NCBI RefSeq assembly: GCF_015472005.1
Contig: NZ_BMAQ01000035.1
Location: forward strand, 1-64,000
Direction: 5' to 3'
From: Insulibacter thermoxylanivorax
Lineage (GTDB): Bacteria; Bacillota; Bacilli; Paenibacillales; DA-C8
Length of the DNA stretch: 64,000 nucleotides
Shown: positions 46,054 to 55,179 of the stretch, in pieces
How positions within the stretch are numbered: position 1 is the stretch's first letter
Layout: each line of letters starts with the position of its first letter
The notes under the pieces: model-generated
What the model was told of the DNA's origin: nothing
The model's database searches: none
Seen by the model: the letters and a program-made list of their open reading frames with translations, nothing else
Program-made: the position numbers and the translations under genes

Positions 46054-46869
46054 TTAGCCAAGCAGACGGAGTACGTTTTGCGGTACTGCATTGGCTTGAG
46101 CCAGCATTGCTGTACCAGCTTGCACCAAGATCTGGTTGCGAGTGAATTCCGTCATTTCTTGAGCCATATCTGCGTTGCGAATACGTGACTCGGATGCAGA
46201 CAGGTTTTCTACGCTAACACCCAGGTTATTAATGACATGCTCTAAGCGGTTTTGAACAGCACCGAAAGCAGAACGGTGGGAAGAAACCGTATTGATTGCG
46301 CTTTGGATTGCTGTCATAGCGGCAGCCGCTCCAGCCTCAGTTGTAACATTCAGTCCATCGATACCCAATTCTGCAGTAGTAATATCCACAGTGTTTGCAG
46401 AAATTGTGTTACCTGCCTCAAAACCTACTTGGAAATTAATTGTGCCAGCCGAATTTAGCAGATTAATTTCATTGAATGTCGTATTTTCAGCAATCTTATC
46501 AATCTGCTCAACTAGTTGTTCAATTTCATCTTGAATCATTTGACGGCTAGCAGGATCATAAGTACCGTTCTTCGCTTGAGTAGCCAGCGTGTTCATACGT
46601 TGCAGCATCGCATGAACTTCTGTCAGCGCACCTTCTGCAGTTTGCAGCAAGGAGATCCCGTCTTGAGCGTTACGCATAGCTTGCTTGTAGCCGTTGATTT
46701 GGAAACGCAGCTTCTCGGAGATCGCAAGACCTGCAGCATCGTCAGCAGCACGGTTGATGCGGTATCCGGAAGACAGCTTTTCCATTGTTTTGCCCATCTG
46801 AGTGTTGTTGAAACCAAGGTTGCGATGAGCATTGATAGCAGCTACGTTCGTGTTGATGTACATCGACAT
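46054..46869 (-). CDS. hag: Flagellin
   Basis: This 271-residue protein is the filament subunit. It has the conserved N-terminal (NTNVAAINAHRNLG, then LSSGYRINRAADDAAGLAIS) and C-terminal (MAQEMTEFTRNQILVQAGTA) helices that form D0/D1, with only a short Ser/Thr-containing central part and no D2/D3 domains. The chosen ATG at 46869 is 9 bp after GGAGG; the ATG at 46878 touches that site. A perfect sigma-D promoter and a leader with CsrA-type GGA motifs precede it. The adjacent Maf cassette predicts that it is glycosylated. Confidence 0.97.
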   Translation of the reverse strand: MSMYINTNVAAINAHRNLGFNNTQMGKTMEKLSSGYRINRAADDAAGLAISEKLRFQINGYKQAMRNAQDGISLLQTAEGALTEVHAMLQRMNTLATQAKNGTYDPASRQMIQDEIEQLVEQIDKIAENTTFNEINLLNSAGTINFQVGFEAGNTISANTVDITTAELGIDGLNVTTEAGAAAAMTAIQSAINTVSSHRSAFGAVQNRLEHVINNLGVSVENLSASESRIRNADMAQEMTEFTRNQILVQAGTAMLAQANAVPQNVLRLLG

Positions 46870-46877
46870 CTTGATCA

Positions 46878-46919
46878 TCCTCCATGATATATAGTAATAT
46901 CGGCCACGTCCTTGCGGCC
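46878..46919 (-). promoter_or_regulatory. CsrA-type binding sites in the hag leader
   Basis: On the minus strand, GGCC-GCAAGGACGT-GGCC (46902-46919) forms a small hairpin presenting GGA in the loop. A second GGA-rich site, ATGGAGGAT (46878-46886), covers the ribosome binding site. Two GGA sites, one over the Shine-Dalgarno sequence, is the arrangement known for CsrA control of Bacillus hag. csrA and fliW are in the same region. Confidence 0.6.
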
Positions 46920-46927
46920 TAATTATT

Positions 46928-46954
46928 ATATCGGCAGATCATTTTTTATTTTTA
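46928..46954 (-). promoter_or_regulatory. hag: Sigma-D promoter of hag
   Basis: TAAA (46951-46954), 15 bp and GCCGATAT (46928-46935) on the minus strand match the sigma-D consensus perfectly. Confidence 0.93.
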
Positions 46955-47004
46955 ATAGCTTAATCAAAAATTCTTAGATGAATTTACCTGAGAAAATCTG
47001 AAGA

Positions 47005-47436
47005 TTATTTCTTCTCATCAAAAAATATCGCTGCATAATCTTCATAACCGCTGGTTTGATAGGCCTTGGCAGCTTGTTTGCGTTCTTGGGATGTTCGCAG
47101 CGTTGTCCCTGTCTGGTGCATGATTTGTTTCACTAGAAAAATCGCACGTTCCACATTGTCATGGGCTTGTTTTGCCTTAGGTGCTGTACTCGCAACGGCT
47201 TCCCGAAGTTCTTGTTCTGTCATGAACCCTCGACAACGCTCGATTTCATCCTGTATAGAGCTTTGCAAAGATGACCACTCATTGGACATGTTTTGGAATA
47301 TTTCGAGGAAATTCTCATCCTCGTAGTGTTGCTCTACCCATGCCACCTGCCGCGCACTCAGTTGATGCAGTCTCTCGAACAGATCAGTCAACTCTGTCGC
47401 TCTTTCAGCTTTAGATTTGTTGTGCAATGCTGACAT
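47005..47436 (-). CDS. FliT-like protein downstream of fliS
   Basis: This is a small, helical protein of about 143 residues with no clear motif (ATELTDLFERLHQLSARQVA, then a coiled-coil-like middle). In Bacillus, fliT, a chaperone or regulator, follows fliS, and this gene has the same position, size and helical nature. The chosen ATG at 47436 lies inside the end of fliS (26-bp overlap), with GGAG 10 bp upstream; an earlier in-frame start deep within fliS is less likely. Assignment rests on position. Confidence 0.65.
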   Translation of the reverse strand: MSALHNKSKAERATELTDLFERLHQLSARQVAWVEQHYEDENFLEIFQNMSNEWSSLQSSIQDEIERCRGFMTEQELREAVASTAPKAKQAHDNVERAIFLVKQIMHQTGTTLRTSQERKQAAKAYQTSGYEDYAAIFFDEKK

Positions 47437-47809
47437 CCTTCCCGATCTCCTGCCATGCTTGCCGCAAGTTGTCAATGATCCCTTCAACTTCTCTTAACAG
47501 CTTCGTATCCTTATGAATATTGGCTTGCACAAGTTGGTTCGAGCAATAGAAATAAATTTCTCTCAGATTAGCAGCGATATCTCCGCCCTGTTCGAAATTT
47601 AGGCATGCCATAAGTTCCAATACGATCTCTTGAGCTTTTAGAATGAATTTGTTGGCTTCCTCAGACTTCTGTTCATCGATGACTCGAATCGCCCTCTGAA
47701 TATTCGTCACAGCAGCATTGTACAGCAGGCTAATCAATTTATGGGGCGAGGCAGTTTCATACATATTTTTCTGGTAAACTTGATAACCTGATCGGTTAGG
47801 AATATTCAT
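47411..47809 (-). CDS. fliS: Flagellin export chaperone FliS
   Basis: This 132-residue helical chaperone binds the flagellin C-terminus and prevents early polymerisation; in Bacillus it also partners FliW in the CsrA circuit. Family blocks are YQKNMYETASPHKLISLLYN and LMACLNFEQGGDIAANLREI. It lies 17 bp after fliD. Confidence 0.93.
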   Translation of the reverse strand: MNIPNRSGYQVYQKNMYETASPHKLISLLYNAAVTNIQRAIRVIDEQKSEEANKFILKAQEIVLELMACLNFEQGGDIAANLREIYFYCSNQLVQANIHKDTKLLREVEGIIDNLRQAWQEIGKDVSIAQQI

Positions 47810-47826
47810 GTCAACGACCCCTTAGT

Positions 47827-49203
47827 TTAATAAATTCCCATCGATGCGATCTGACTTGCTAACCATACTTGTTGGTTTTGTAACTGGATCAAAGCCGATT
47901 CCATCGCGGTGAATTGACGTTTTAATTGCTGCTCTTTCAATTCGAGGCGCGTCTCCATAGCTTCCATCTGTTGGTTAATCAGTGATATTTCCGATGTATA
48001 GCCTTCGATCTTCATCGCCAAGATTCCCTTACCATAGGATGTCCATTCCATCAATGAATTCTTGAATTGAACGGCTATACCGTTTTGGTCGGGATGATCT
48101 TTGTCTTGGTAGGTAAAAAGTCTGATCACTTCATCGGGATTGGCAGCGAAGGCTGATTTGAATTTCTCCTTATCGAAGGAGATCGTACCTGTCATTGATG
48201 AAGCATCTACCTTACCTTTATCAACTTCCAGCCCGATTTGGAACAGGAAGCTTAGCGCATCGGGATCATTGCCCACTTGTCTATTGATGAGATTGTTCAG
48301 ATGGCTTTCAAGCGTACGCAGCGTGGAATCCCCTTGCAGACTCTTCTCTTTGCCCAGATTGGATTTGACCGTGCTGATCACATCGTTGTAAGCTTTGACG
48401 AAAGCTTCAACCTTCTCCACGATCTTATCCACATCACGCTGAACATGAATCGTCGTTTCACCGGCTTTCATCAAGGTTAAGCTGAGTCCTGGGATCACTT
48501 CACTAATTTCATTGGAGGAAGATTTAATTTCTACACCGTTTACCTTGAAAATCGCATCTTCAGCTTTAACACTGTCTTCAAATTCTAACTGGTTATTCTC
48601 ATCATCAATCGAGATGCTGTTCGCCGTCCCCGTTTTATTGGATGTGATCACCAGCCGCTTAATTCCTTGGCTGTCATCTGTTGTGATCAAGGAAGCCGTA
48701 ACGTCAAGTTCCGATGCATTGATCTTCTGTCTTAATTGATCCAGAGCCTGTTCAACCGTAAGTCCGTTGTCAGGATCAGGATCAATGGTAAAAATATCAC
48801 TTTCATCTCCAACAGCGATTGTAATCTTTAAGGTTTCATTTAATTCTTCGCCTAAATTGGAGAATTTTTTGGATACCAAACTGTGTCTCGTCGCGAGACT
48901 CTCGACATTGATCACATAGGAACCCTCAGGCACTCCCTCTGACGCTGTCGCCTTCACGACGCTCTCATCTGACACTGTTGTGCTCCGCAGATCAAAGTTA
49001 AAACTCATCGATAACTCTTCTGCTGCTGTTCTGAGAGCACTTAGTTTTGTGTTAATGTTACGAAAGATCGATTGTTGTGAGCTCAGCGTGTTCTGTCTTT
49101 GTTCTAACTTCTGATAAGGAATTCGTTCGATTTGCATGAGCTGCGATATGATCGTAGCTGTATCTAAACCGGATGCCAACCCAGTTAAACTAAAGGACAT
49201 CAT
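47827..49203 (-). CDS. fliD: Flagellar filament cap protein FliD
   Basis: This 458-residue cap protein guides flagellin assembly at the filament tip. The N-terminus (SLTGLASGLDTATIISQLMQ) and a C-terminal coiled coil (about residues 395-445) are typical. GGAGG lies 5 bp before the first of two adjacent ATGs. It is between flaG and fliS. Confidence 0.95.
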   Translation of the reverse strand: MMSFSLTGLASGLDTATIISQLMQIERIPYQKLEQRQNTLSSQQSIFRNINTKLSALRTAAEELSMSFNFDLRSTTVSDESVVKATASEGVPEGSYVINVESLATRHSLVSKKFSNLGEELNETLKITIAVGDESDIFTIDPDPDNGLTVEQALDQLRQKINASELDVTASLITTDDSQGIKRLVITSNKTGTANSISIDDENNQLEFEDSVKAEDAIFKVNGVEIKSSSNEISEVIPGLSLTLMKAGETTIHVQRDVDKIVEKVEAFVKAYNDVISTVKSNLGKEKSLQGDSTLRTLESHLNNLINRQVGNDPDALSFLFQIGLEVDKGKVDASSMTGTISFDKEKFKSAFAANPDEVIRLFTYQDKDHPDQNGIAVQFKNSLMEWTSYGKGILAMKIEGYTSEISLINQQMEAMETRLELKEQQLKRQFTAMESALIQLQNQQVWLASQIASMGIY

Positions 49204-49275
49204 ACTCGCCTCCACATTCCATCAAAATAACTGAACCTCTATAGACGGATCACTTAAACAGCGAAAGGGAACGAA

Positions 49276-49674
49276 CTACAATCTTTCATCGATATAGAGG
49301 CCGATGATCTCTTTCATTCTAGCGGAGAGATCAATCAGAAATTCCGGCGGCAAACTGACAATCACTTCATCAGTCGCAGCATTGATCACTTCCACATACG
49401 AAGTCTCTGTTTCTTCATCATATTTGAATCTTAAGTACTTGCCGATATAGGCAAATTCTTTGTTGTATTTTGCGATTTCCTCGAATAATTTCATCTTCTC
49501 TTCTTCTTTTTTCTGAGGATCAAACCGGTCCTCCCCTTCAGCTGTAAAAGAGAAGATTCTCTTATTCTTAGGCTCCGTTGTTTTTTGAATTTGCTCGCTT
49601 AATTTGCTCACAGGAATATCAATTATCATGCTTGGTCCTCTAATAGGAGAGCTCCCGCTTAAAGTTACATTCAT
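49276..49674 (-). CDS. flaG: FlaG-family protein
   Basis: This protein of about 132 residues has a disordered N-terminal half and a conserved C-terminal FlaG domain (YLRFKYDEETETSYVEVINA, then PPEFLIDLSARM). FlaG proteins affect filament length. Several in-frame starts cluster at 49674-49683; the ATG at 49674 is 8 bp from GGAG. It directly follows csrA. Confidence 0.88.
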   Translation of the reverse strand: MNVTLSGSSPIRGPSMIIDIPVSKLSEQIQKTTEPKNKRIFSFTAEGEDRFDPQKKEEEKMKLFEEIAKYNKEFAYIGKYLRFKYDEETETSYVEVINAATDEVIVSLPPEFLIDLSARMKEIIGLYIDERL

Positions 49675-49687
49675 CATCAACACTCCT

Positions 49688-49930
49688 TCATTCTTCTTTG
49701 TCGATAACTTTATGCAAGAGTTGGAGAAGTTGAGCTTGATCCAGCTTTTGAGTGCCGGCCTTTAGATTCTCCTGAAGGATGCTTTCCACCAATTCTTTGC
49801 GAAGGATCTGGATGTGTTGTGGTGCTGTAAAACCAAGCTTGACCGTTTCTCCCTCGATGCTGACAACTTGAACCTCGATGTGATCATCTATAACCACTGA
49901 TTCACCGAGTTTGCGCTTTAATATGAGCAT
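49688..49930 (-). CDS. csrA: Translational regulator CsrA
   Basis: This 80-residue RNA-binding protein blocks hag translation until the hook is complete. The sequence MLILKRKLGESVVIDDHIEV and GFTAPQHIQILRKEL are conserved. It lies 2 bp after fliW, which encodes its antagonist. The extension beyond residue 60 is moderately long, as in other Gram-positive CsrA proteins that bind FliW. Confidence 0.96.
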   Translation of the reverse strand: MLILKRKLGESVVIDDHIEVQVVSIEGETVKLGFTAPQHIQILRKELVESILQENLKAGTQKLDQAQLLQLLHKVIDKEE

Positions 49931-49932
49931 AT

Positions 49933-50376
49933 TTAGGGCCCCTCCTTGATGACAAGCGGGTGTCGGAGAGGATATGATGCATCATCAATGATAAATTGCG
50001 CACCCTTACGATTGATTCTGTTGAAAATCAGAGGGGCTTTCAGATTGACATATAATTGATCATCGATCACATTCACAATGACGAACGTGATTACATCTTC
50101 CGGATTCTGAATATCAAGCAGCGAGATGATGCTTTGGTTAATGTGAAAACCGTAATTCTCAGCTGCATAATTGCCGGGAAGCAAGATAAAACTCAATTGT
50201 CCGCTGGCAGCATGCAACACATAGAACGGGCCGTCTTCTACCTGAATCAGAGCATAGTCATGTTGTTCTTCAAAGCCGATGATGCCTTTGGGAAAGTGAT
50301 AGATTTGCGACTCATCGACTTTAAACGTTCCATAATATTCGCTCTCAATCCTAAGAACTGATGTCGGCTGATTCAT
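49933..50376 (-). CDS. fliW: Flagellar assembly factor FliW
   Basis: This 147-residue beta-rich protein binds flagellin or CsrA. When flagellin is exported, FliW is freed and sequesters CsrA. YHFPKGIIGFEEQHDYALIQ and NLKAPLIFNRINRKGAQFI are the family signatures. It overlaps the upstream DUF6470 gene by 4 bp. Confidence 0.95.
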   Translation of the reverse strand: MNQPTSVLRIESEYYGTFKVDESQIYHFPKGIIGFEEQHDYALIQVEDGPFYVLHAASGQLSFILLPGNYAAENYGFHINQSIISLLDIQNPEDVITFVIVNVIDDQLYVNLKAPLIFNRINRKGAQFIIDDASYPLRHPLVIKEGP

Positions 50377-50837
50377 GGTGAGTCGGCTCCTTTCAATTTC
50401 AATACATTGGTTTCCACCTCAATCTCAGGAGGATAGATGCGGACATCGATCTGTACGCCGAACTTGGGGGCAGCATCCAACTGGATGTCTGCCCGTCTAT
50501 AAGCCTGATATCTTTCGAAAGCAAGCTTTCCGAAGATATTCCCCGGTTCCTTATGGATATCACGAGCACGCTTACCGGCTTGCACTCTTGCTGCGATTCC
50601 CTCTGCCAACTTCTGCTGTGCCCTAGCTTGGAGTTCCTTGATCTGTGCGTCAGGACCCAAATAACCGATCTCCTCCCGTACGCTGTCCCAATCCGCTTCC
50701 ATATCAGGATTACGCTTATGAATCTCAATCTCAGCAGGAGTATAGGAAGCATCAACTTCCACCTTCTCTTGCTGCTGCTCTCGGGAAGTCATCAATCGAC
50801 TGTAGGGCATAGGTTGGTTGCTGACTGAAAAAATCAA
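50373..50837 (-). CDS. yviE: DUF6470-family protein, YviE-like
   Basis: This 154-residue protein of unknown function is always found between flgL and fliW. The central helical part (AQIKELQARAQQKLAEGIAA) and C-terminal strands (GVQIDVRIYPPEIEVETN) match the YviE pattern. The N-terminal beta repeats seem shorter than in B. subtilis YviE (about 190 residues), and the gap to flgL leaves no room for them. The start is probably TTG at 50837, with GAGGCGG about 10 bp upstream. Confidence 0.75.
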   Translation of the reverse strand: MIFSVSNQPMPYSRLMTSREQQQEKVEVDASYTPAEIEIHKRNPDMEADWDSVREEIGYLGPDAQIKELQARAQQKLAEGIAARVQAGKRARDIHKEPGNIFGKLAFERYQAYRRADIQLDAAPKFGVQIDVRIYPPEIEVETNVLKLKGADSP

Positions 50838-50872
50838 CTAAGAACACCGCCTCAGCGAGCCTTGGTCTATCA

Positions 50873-51763
50873 TCATCTTAGGAAATCTACCAACGATACC
50901 TGCATGATCCGTGCGCCTATAGCCAGTGATGCTTGCAGGACGTTTTCCTTCTGTACAAGCTCGATCAAGGCCTCCGCCATATCAACATCCCCCGTCTCGG
51001 ATCGCAGTTCCTTCAGGGAGACGATCTGGTCTTCGATCCGGCTGATAACCAATTCAAAGCGATTCGTCCTTGCCCCGATCTCCGCCCAGTTATTATTGAT
51101 GCGGTCCGAACAGAGATCGATCTTCGCAAGATCATTCAGCAATTGGTCCGGTTGATTGTTGTTTAGATGGGTGATGATATCATCGAATACTTGGAAGACA
51201 TTGTCCGCTGCTCCAGCCGCACCGAATACTTGCTCACCCGTTAGGCTTACCGGTACGGAGACACTCGGACCAACGTTCAGATAGATCACACCCGGATCAG
51301 TCTGATCCAGATGAGGCTGTGTCTTCGAATAAGGCGGCTGGTCCGTCTTCTGCCCATTGAACAAGTATCTGCCGGCGAAGGTGCTGTTGCCGATCATGAT
51401 CAGCTGTTCTTTCAATTGCGCAATTTCCAAAGCGATCTGCTTACGCCCATCTTCCGGCATCGTACCATTCGCTGCTTGCTGGACGAGGACTCTGGCCCGT
51501 TTGAGCACATCGCTCGACTGCTGCATCAGCTCATCCATCGTTTTGAGGTAGCCCAGACCAGTCTTTGCATTTTCCAAGAATTCATTCGTCCTGTTTAACT
51601 CACTGTTGTATCTCATCAAATATCCGATGCCGACAGGGTCATCGCCCGGTCTGTGGATACGTTGTCCCGTCGCCAGTTTGTTCTGCCAATCTATGATGCC
51701 GCTGTTGTTGTTCCGTATATTACGCAGCAGCTGAGTATTCTGCATCATGCTCGTTACGCGCAT
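50873..51763 (-). CDS. flgL: Flagellar hook-filament junction protein FlgL (HAP3)
   Basis: This 296-residue protein joins hook and filament. It starts MRVTSMMQNTQLLRNI and has the flagellin-like N-terminal helix and C-terminus (LQASLAIGARIMQVSLVDFL). It lies 20 bp after flgK. Confidence 0.95.
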   Translation of the reverse strand: MRVTSMMQNTQLLRNIRNNNSGIIDWQNKLATGQRIHRPGDDPVGIGYLMRYNSELNRTNEFLENAKTGLGYLKTMDELMQQSSDVLKRARVLVQQAANGTMPEDGRKQIALEIAQLKEQLIMIGNSTFAGRYLFNGQKTDQPPYSKTQPHLDQTDPGVIYLNVGPSVSVPVSLTGEQVFGAAGAADNVFQVFDDIITHLNNNQPDQLLNDLAKIDLCSDRINNNWAEIGARTNRFELVISRIEDQIVSLKELRSETGDVDMAEALIELVQKENVLQASLAIGARIMQVSLVDFLR

Positions 51764-51783
51764 CGTACGATCATCTCACTTTC

Positions 51784-53358
51784 TTATCTTCCTACGATTC
51801 CCATCTGATTGATGATGCGATCCAGCATCTCATCGACGGTGGTCATATTCCGTGCAGCAGCATTGTAAGCATGTTGGAATCGAATCATATCCGCTAATTC
51901 CTCATCGAGGGATACGCCGCTTACTTGCTGACGCATCATATCCGCCGAGTCTGTCAGGTCCTGCGAATTCTTCACATTCTGTGTGGCATTGTTAGAACGA
52001 GTCCCGAGATCGCCGATGAATGCACGGAAGTAGTCATCGATCGTCCCCGAGGATAGATTCGTCATGTCCGCTGGGAAAGTAAAGACGTAATCTCTTACTC
52101 CCGTCAAAGCGAACGAGATATCTCCATTGCCGCGGATGGTAGTGCGAGTACCATCTGGTTGCGTCTCATATTTGCCCGAGGCAGCGATCTTGTTGGTATC
52201 ATTCTTAACCTCTGGATTGAGGCGAATGTTTCCGATTGTAAATTCCGTACTTCCGTCCTCTGTCACGAAGAATGGAATGTCCGTTTGTCCGTCCAATGTA
52301 TAGCCCAATTGATGCAGCCCGTTGAATCCCTGAACAACAAACTCAACCGGAGTAACGATGGTGGAATTGGCCGGAATCGGCTGGCCTGCTGGGATCACCG
52401 TACCATCCGCCAGGGTGACTTCGTTAAGGGCGGTCATCTCTCTCGAGGTCACATAACCATTCTCAAGAGTCACGCGGATGTCGCCGGTAACCAGCGTGTT
52501 CACCATAGCATTCAACTGCTGGCGGACCCGCTCCACTTCGGCCATTGACTGAACATATCCTGCCAGTTTACCGGAGGCCGCCTGTTCTGCTATGGACTCA
52601 TCAACTAAGGCAGCGTTGTTCCCTTCCACAACCGTCATGCCTGCGATCGCAATCGTATAAGAGCCGTCAGGCATCTCTGTTACGTTGACATCCACCAATT
52701 CGGATAAGCTGTCCACCAACAAGTCGCGCTGATCCCGCAGATCGTTGGCATTCTTGCCCGGACCTTCGATGCGTTTGATCAAAGCGTTAAGATCAGCGAT
52801 CTTCTCCAGCAAGGAATTGACTTGTACCGTAACAGCCTGGATATTGCTCTCCAGATCAGACGTAATATCATTTAATCCCTTGTCGATCGAATTCAGCGTA
52901 TCCGTCAGATTCACCGCTGCTCCGATCAGATCGATCCGCGCGCTGAGCAGGGAAGGATCGCGGTTCAGAACCTCCAGCGAGTTCCAGAATTTATCCATCA
53001 CCGCTCTCAGACCGTTGTCCGACGGCTCATTGAGCAGGTTTTCGATCGATTGGAAGGTCTTCTGTTGCACCTGCCACATCGCCAGTGCTTGATTCTCGCG
53101 GCGGAATTGCAGATCGAGGAAGCTGTCGCGAATCCTCGTTATGCTGTTATATTCCACACCGGTTCCGATCTGTCCAGGCATCGTGCTGTTGCGAAAAGCC
53201 GGTGCTTCATAAGGAATCGAAGCCGTCAGATTCACCCGTTGCCGGGAATAGCCCTTCGTCGCTGCGTTAGCGATGTTATGACCAACGGTTTGCAGCGCAA
53301 CCTGCTGCGTGAGCAGAGCGCGTCTGCTCGTCTCTAAACCGTGAAATGTTGAAGTCAT
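51784..53358 (-). CDS. flgK: Flagellar hook-associated protein FlgK (HAP1)
   Basis: This protein of about 524 residues has the conserved N-terminal helix (VALQTVGHNIANAATKGYSR) and C-terminus (VSLDEELADMIRFQHAYNAA). GGAGG lies 7 bp before the ATG at 53358; an adjacent ATG at 53361 is nearly as good. A hairpin (ACAGCCGC/GCGGCTGT, 53454-53510) lies between it and the preceding FlgN-like gene. Confidence 0.95.
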   Translation of the reverse strand: MTSTFHGLETSRRALLTQQVALQTVGHNIANAATKGYSRQRVNLTASIPYEAPAFRNSTMPGQIGTGVEYNSITRIRDSFLDLQFRRENQALAMWQVQQKTFQSIENLLNEPSDNGLRAVMDKFWNSLEVLNRDPSLLSARIDLIGAAVNLTDTLNSIDKGLNDITSDLESNIQAVTVQVNSLLEKIADLNALIKRIEGPGKNANDLRDQRDLLVDSLSELVDVNVTEMPDGSYTIAIAGMTVVEGNNAALVDESIAEQAASGKLAGYVQSMAEVERVRQQLNAMVNTLVTGDIRVTLENGYVTSREMTALNEVTLADGTVIPAGQPIPANSTIVTPVEFVVQGFNGLHQLGYTLDGQTDIPFFVTEDGSTEFTIGNIRLNPEVKNDTNKIAASGKYETQPDGTRTTIRGNGDISFALTGVRDYVFTFPADMTNLSSGTIDDYFRAFIGDLGTRSNNATQNVKNSQDLTDSADMMRQQVSGVSLDEELADMIRFQHAYNAAARNMTTVDEMLDRIINQMGIVGR

Positions 53359-53520
53359 CATGACACCTCCAATGGTATACAAGCTCTGTGGCAAAATAAC
53401 TGCTATATCAGTAAGTCCTGCGATTATGCGAGATTATGTGAACAGCGATCATGACAGCCGCCGTTCCAGGGACGCTCGTATGGTCAGTTAAATATGTCCA
53501 TCGCGGCTGTTGCTGCGATA

Positions 53521-54051
53521 TCAGGTGCGAAAATCGATCCCGCTCTGCCGCTTGATGCCCGTTGATGCCGCCTTAGGGTTCTCATATACATACTCGGACT
53601 CGGCAGGTCTTCCTACCAGCGAATCCCGCAGATCATGGATCAGCACCATGCTTTGCTGCAGGAGGGCTTGGTTTCTCTCATTAAGATCATGAAGCTGCTT
53701 AGCTAATTGCTGAAGCTGCTGTTGGATCATGCGCAGTTGGTTCGCTTGCTCTTCATTCTCCAATATTAATTGAAGATCCGACAGAGAAGCCTCCTCATCG
53801 ACCTTCTGTCCCACAGTTTCCTGCAGTTTGACCGCTGCTTGCTTCCTCAACTTCTCGCATTGTGAGAATTCAGCCAGCCATTCATTCTCCCGTGCAGCGA
53901 GTTCCCTCAGTTCATGATCTTGACTGCGGACTAGGAGCTGGCGCTTCTCCTCTGCTGTCTGAATCAGGCCGCGGTAGATCTGGGTGTATCGCTCCAGCAC
54001 TTCAATGAGTTGTACATAAGCTGTCCGGCTGCTTTCTCGCTGAGTCACCAA
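53521..54051 (-). CDS. FlgN-like export chaperone, copy next to flgK
   Basis: This is an all-helical protein of about 176 residues with FlgN-like pattern (YVQLIEVLERYTQIYRGLIQ, then AEEKRQLLVRSQDHELREL). FlgN chaperones FlgK and FlgL. A second FlgN-type gene directly precedes it. The start is TTG at 54051 or GTG at 54048; the AGGTGGG site fits TTG. Which of the two copies serves FlgK and which FlgL is unknown. Confidence 0.75.
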   Translation of the reverse strand: MVTQRESSRTAYVQLIEVLERYTQIYRGLIQTAEEKRQLLVRSQDHELRELAARENEWLAEFSQCEKLRKQAAVKLQETVGQKVDEEASLSDLQLILENEEQANQLRMIQQQLQQLAKQLHDLNERNQALLQQSMVLIHDLRDSLVGRPAESEYVYENPKAASTGIKRQSGIDFRT

Positions 54052-54078
54052 TTGTATAATCCCACCTATCTGTAAGGA

Positions 54079-54582
54079 TCAAGCCTTGGATTCGAAACGA
54101 TTGCCCATGCTGCCGGCAGATGCATACTTCGCGCTTGCCGGATTGCTGTAAGTCACCTCTTGCCCGCCGCTGCCTTGATAGAGTTCAACCAAAACATCGA
54201 TATGCTGCAATGAACGATCGATGAGCTGCCGGTTGTGTTGGTTGGTTTGTTTGATCGCTTGGATCAATGCAATCAGCCGTTCAGCAGCCTGTTGAAAGTC
54301 ATCTCGTCCTTCATCTTTGGCAAGCAATTCAGCGATATGATCAACGGTCACACTGTCCGATGGCAAGCCCTTCTCTCTCATATAATCCGAAGCGGTCTGC
54401 TGCCAAACCTTCTGGATCTTCGAGATCTGCTCTAAGATGCGCAGTTCTTCATGATAACATTTCGTTAACTCTTCGCGATCATGTTGGATGATCACGCGGC
54501 GTTTATGCTCTGCCGCTTCGAGCAGCTGCTCATGAGCAGAGATCAGTTCATTCATCCGTTGCAATAGATTCTTAGCTGCCAT
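54079..54582 (-). CDS. flgN: FlgN-family flagellar export chaperone
   Basis: This helical protein of about 167 residues has the FlgN pattern (LLQRMNELISAHEQLLEAAE, then HKRRVIIQHDREELTKCYHE). It lies between flgM and the second FlgN-like gene, the usual place of yvyG/flgN. A GTG start at 54591 or 54594 is also possible; the ATG at 54582 is chosen with only a weak GGAAAG site. Confidence 0.82.
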   Translation of the reverse strand: MAAKNLLQRMNELISAHEQLLEAAEHKRRVIIQHDREELTKCYHEELRILEQISKIQKVWQQTASDYMREKGLPSDSVTVDHIAELLAKDEGRDDFQQAAERLIALIQAIKQTNQHNRQLIDRSLQHIDVLVELYQGSGGQEVTYSNPASAKYASAGSMGNRFESKA

Positions 54583-54718
54583 TGCTTGCACCACTTTCCG
54601 CTGTAGTTTTCCACTGTTCCCAGCATGATGGACAATCCGTCCGCCATCCTCCTATTCGCTTGCTGAATCTCTTGCTGTAATCCGCCGTGATCCCATATCC
54701 ATCTAGAAGCCGTTGGGA

Positions 54719-54994
54719 TTACTTCTTCCAGCCCATGAGGAAAGGAAGCATCTTCTCAGCGATCTTGCTCGCTTCAACATGGTATGTGCCTTTGGAGACG
54801 GATTCTTTGAGCTTGGCGACCTTCGCAGCCCTCTCCGGATCCGTTGTCGCCTCCAGCATCTTCAACGCCTCATCCGAAAACTGCACATTGTCCCGAATCT
54901 TCTCCTGCTTGCCAATCTGATCGGGCTGGGATTGGATCATCTGCTTGCGATATGGATTGATCATACCCGCTCTGTTCAGGTCATTGATCTTCAT
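54719..54994 (-). CDS. flgM: Anti-sigma-D factor FlgM
   Basis: This 91-residue protein binds sigma-D until the hook-basal body is complete, then is exported or degraded. The N-terminus is disordered (MKINDLNRAGMINPYRKQ) and the C-terminal half contains the sigma-binding helices (AAKVAKLKESVSKGTYHV). GAGGTGA lies 8 bp upstream of the start. Confidence 0.93.
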   Translation of the reverse strand: MKINDLNRAGMINPYRKQMIQSQPDQIGKQEKIRDNVQFSDEALKMLEATTDPERAAKVAKLKESVSKGTYHVEASKIAEKMLPFLMGWKK

Positions 54995-55179
54995 TCGTTC
55001 TTCACCTCATATACCTAACCGTGCCAATAACACCGTTTTTACTTATTAATATTATCGGTTACGGAACCAGCAATGTTTATATTCCATACGATTAATGTCT
55101 CCAGCAAGCTGGAAGTTATCGCTGTTCTCACATGATTTCTCCGTGATATTTGCCGCAAGGCGGGTTTTGTGTGGTTACA

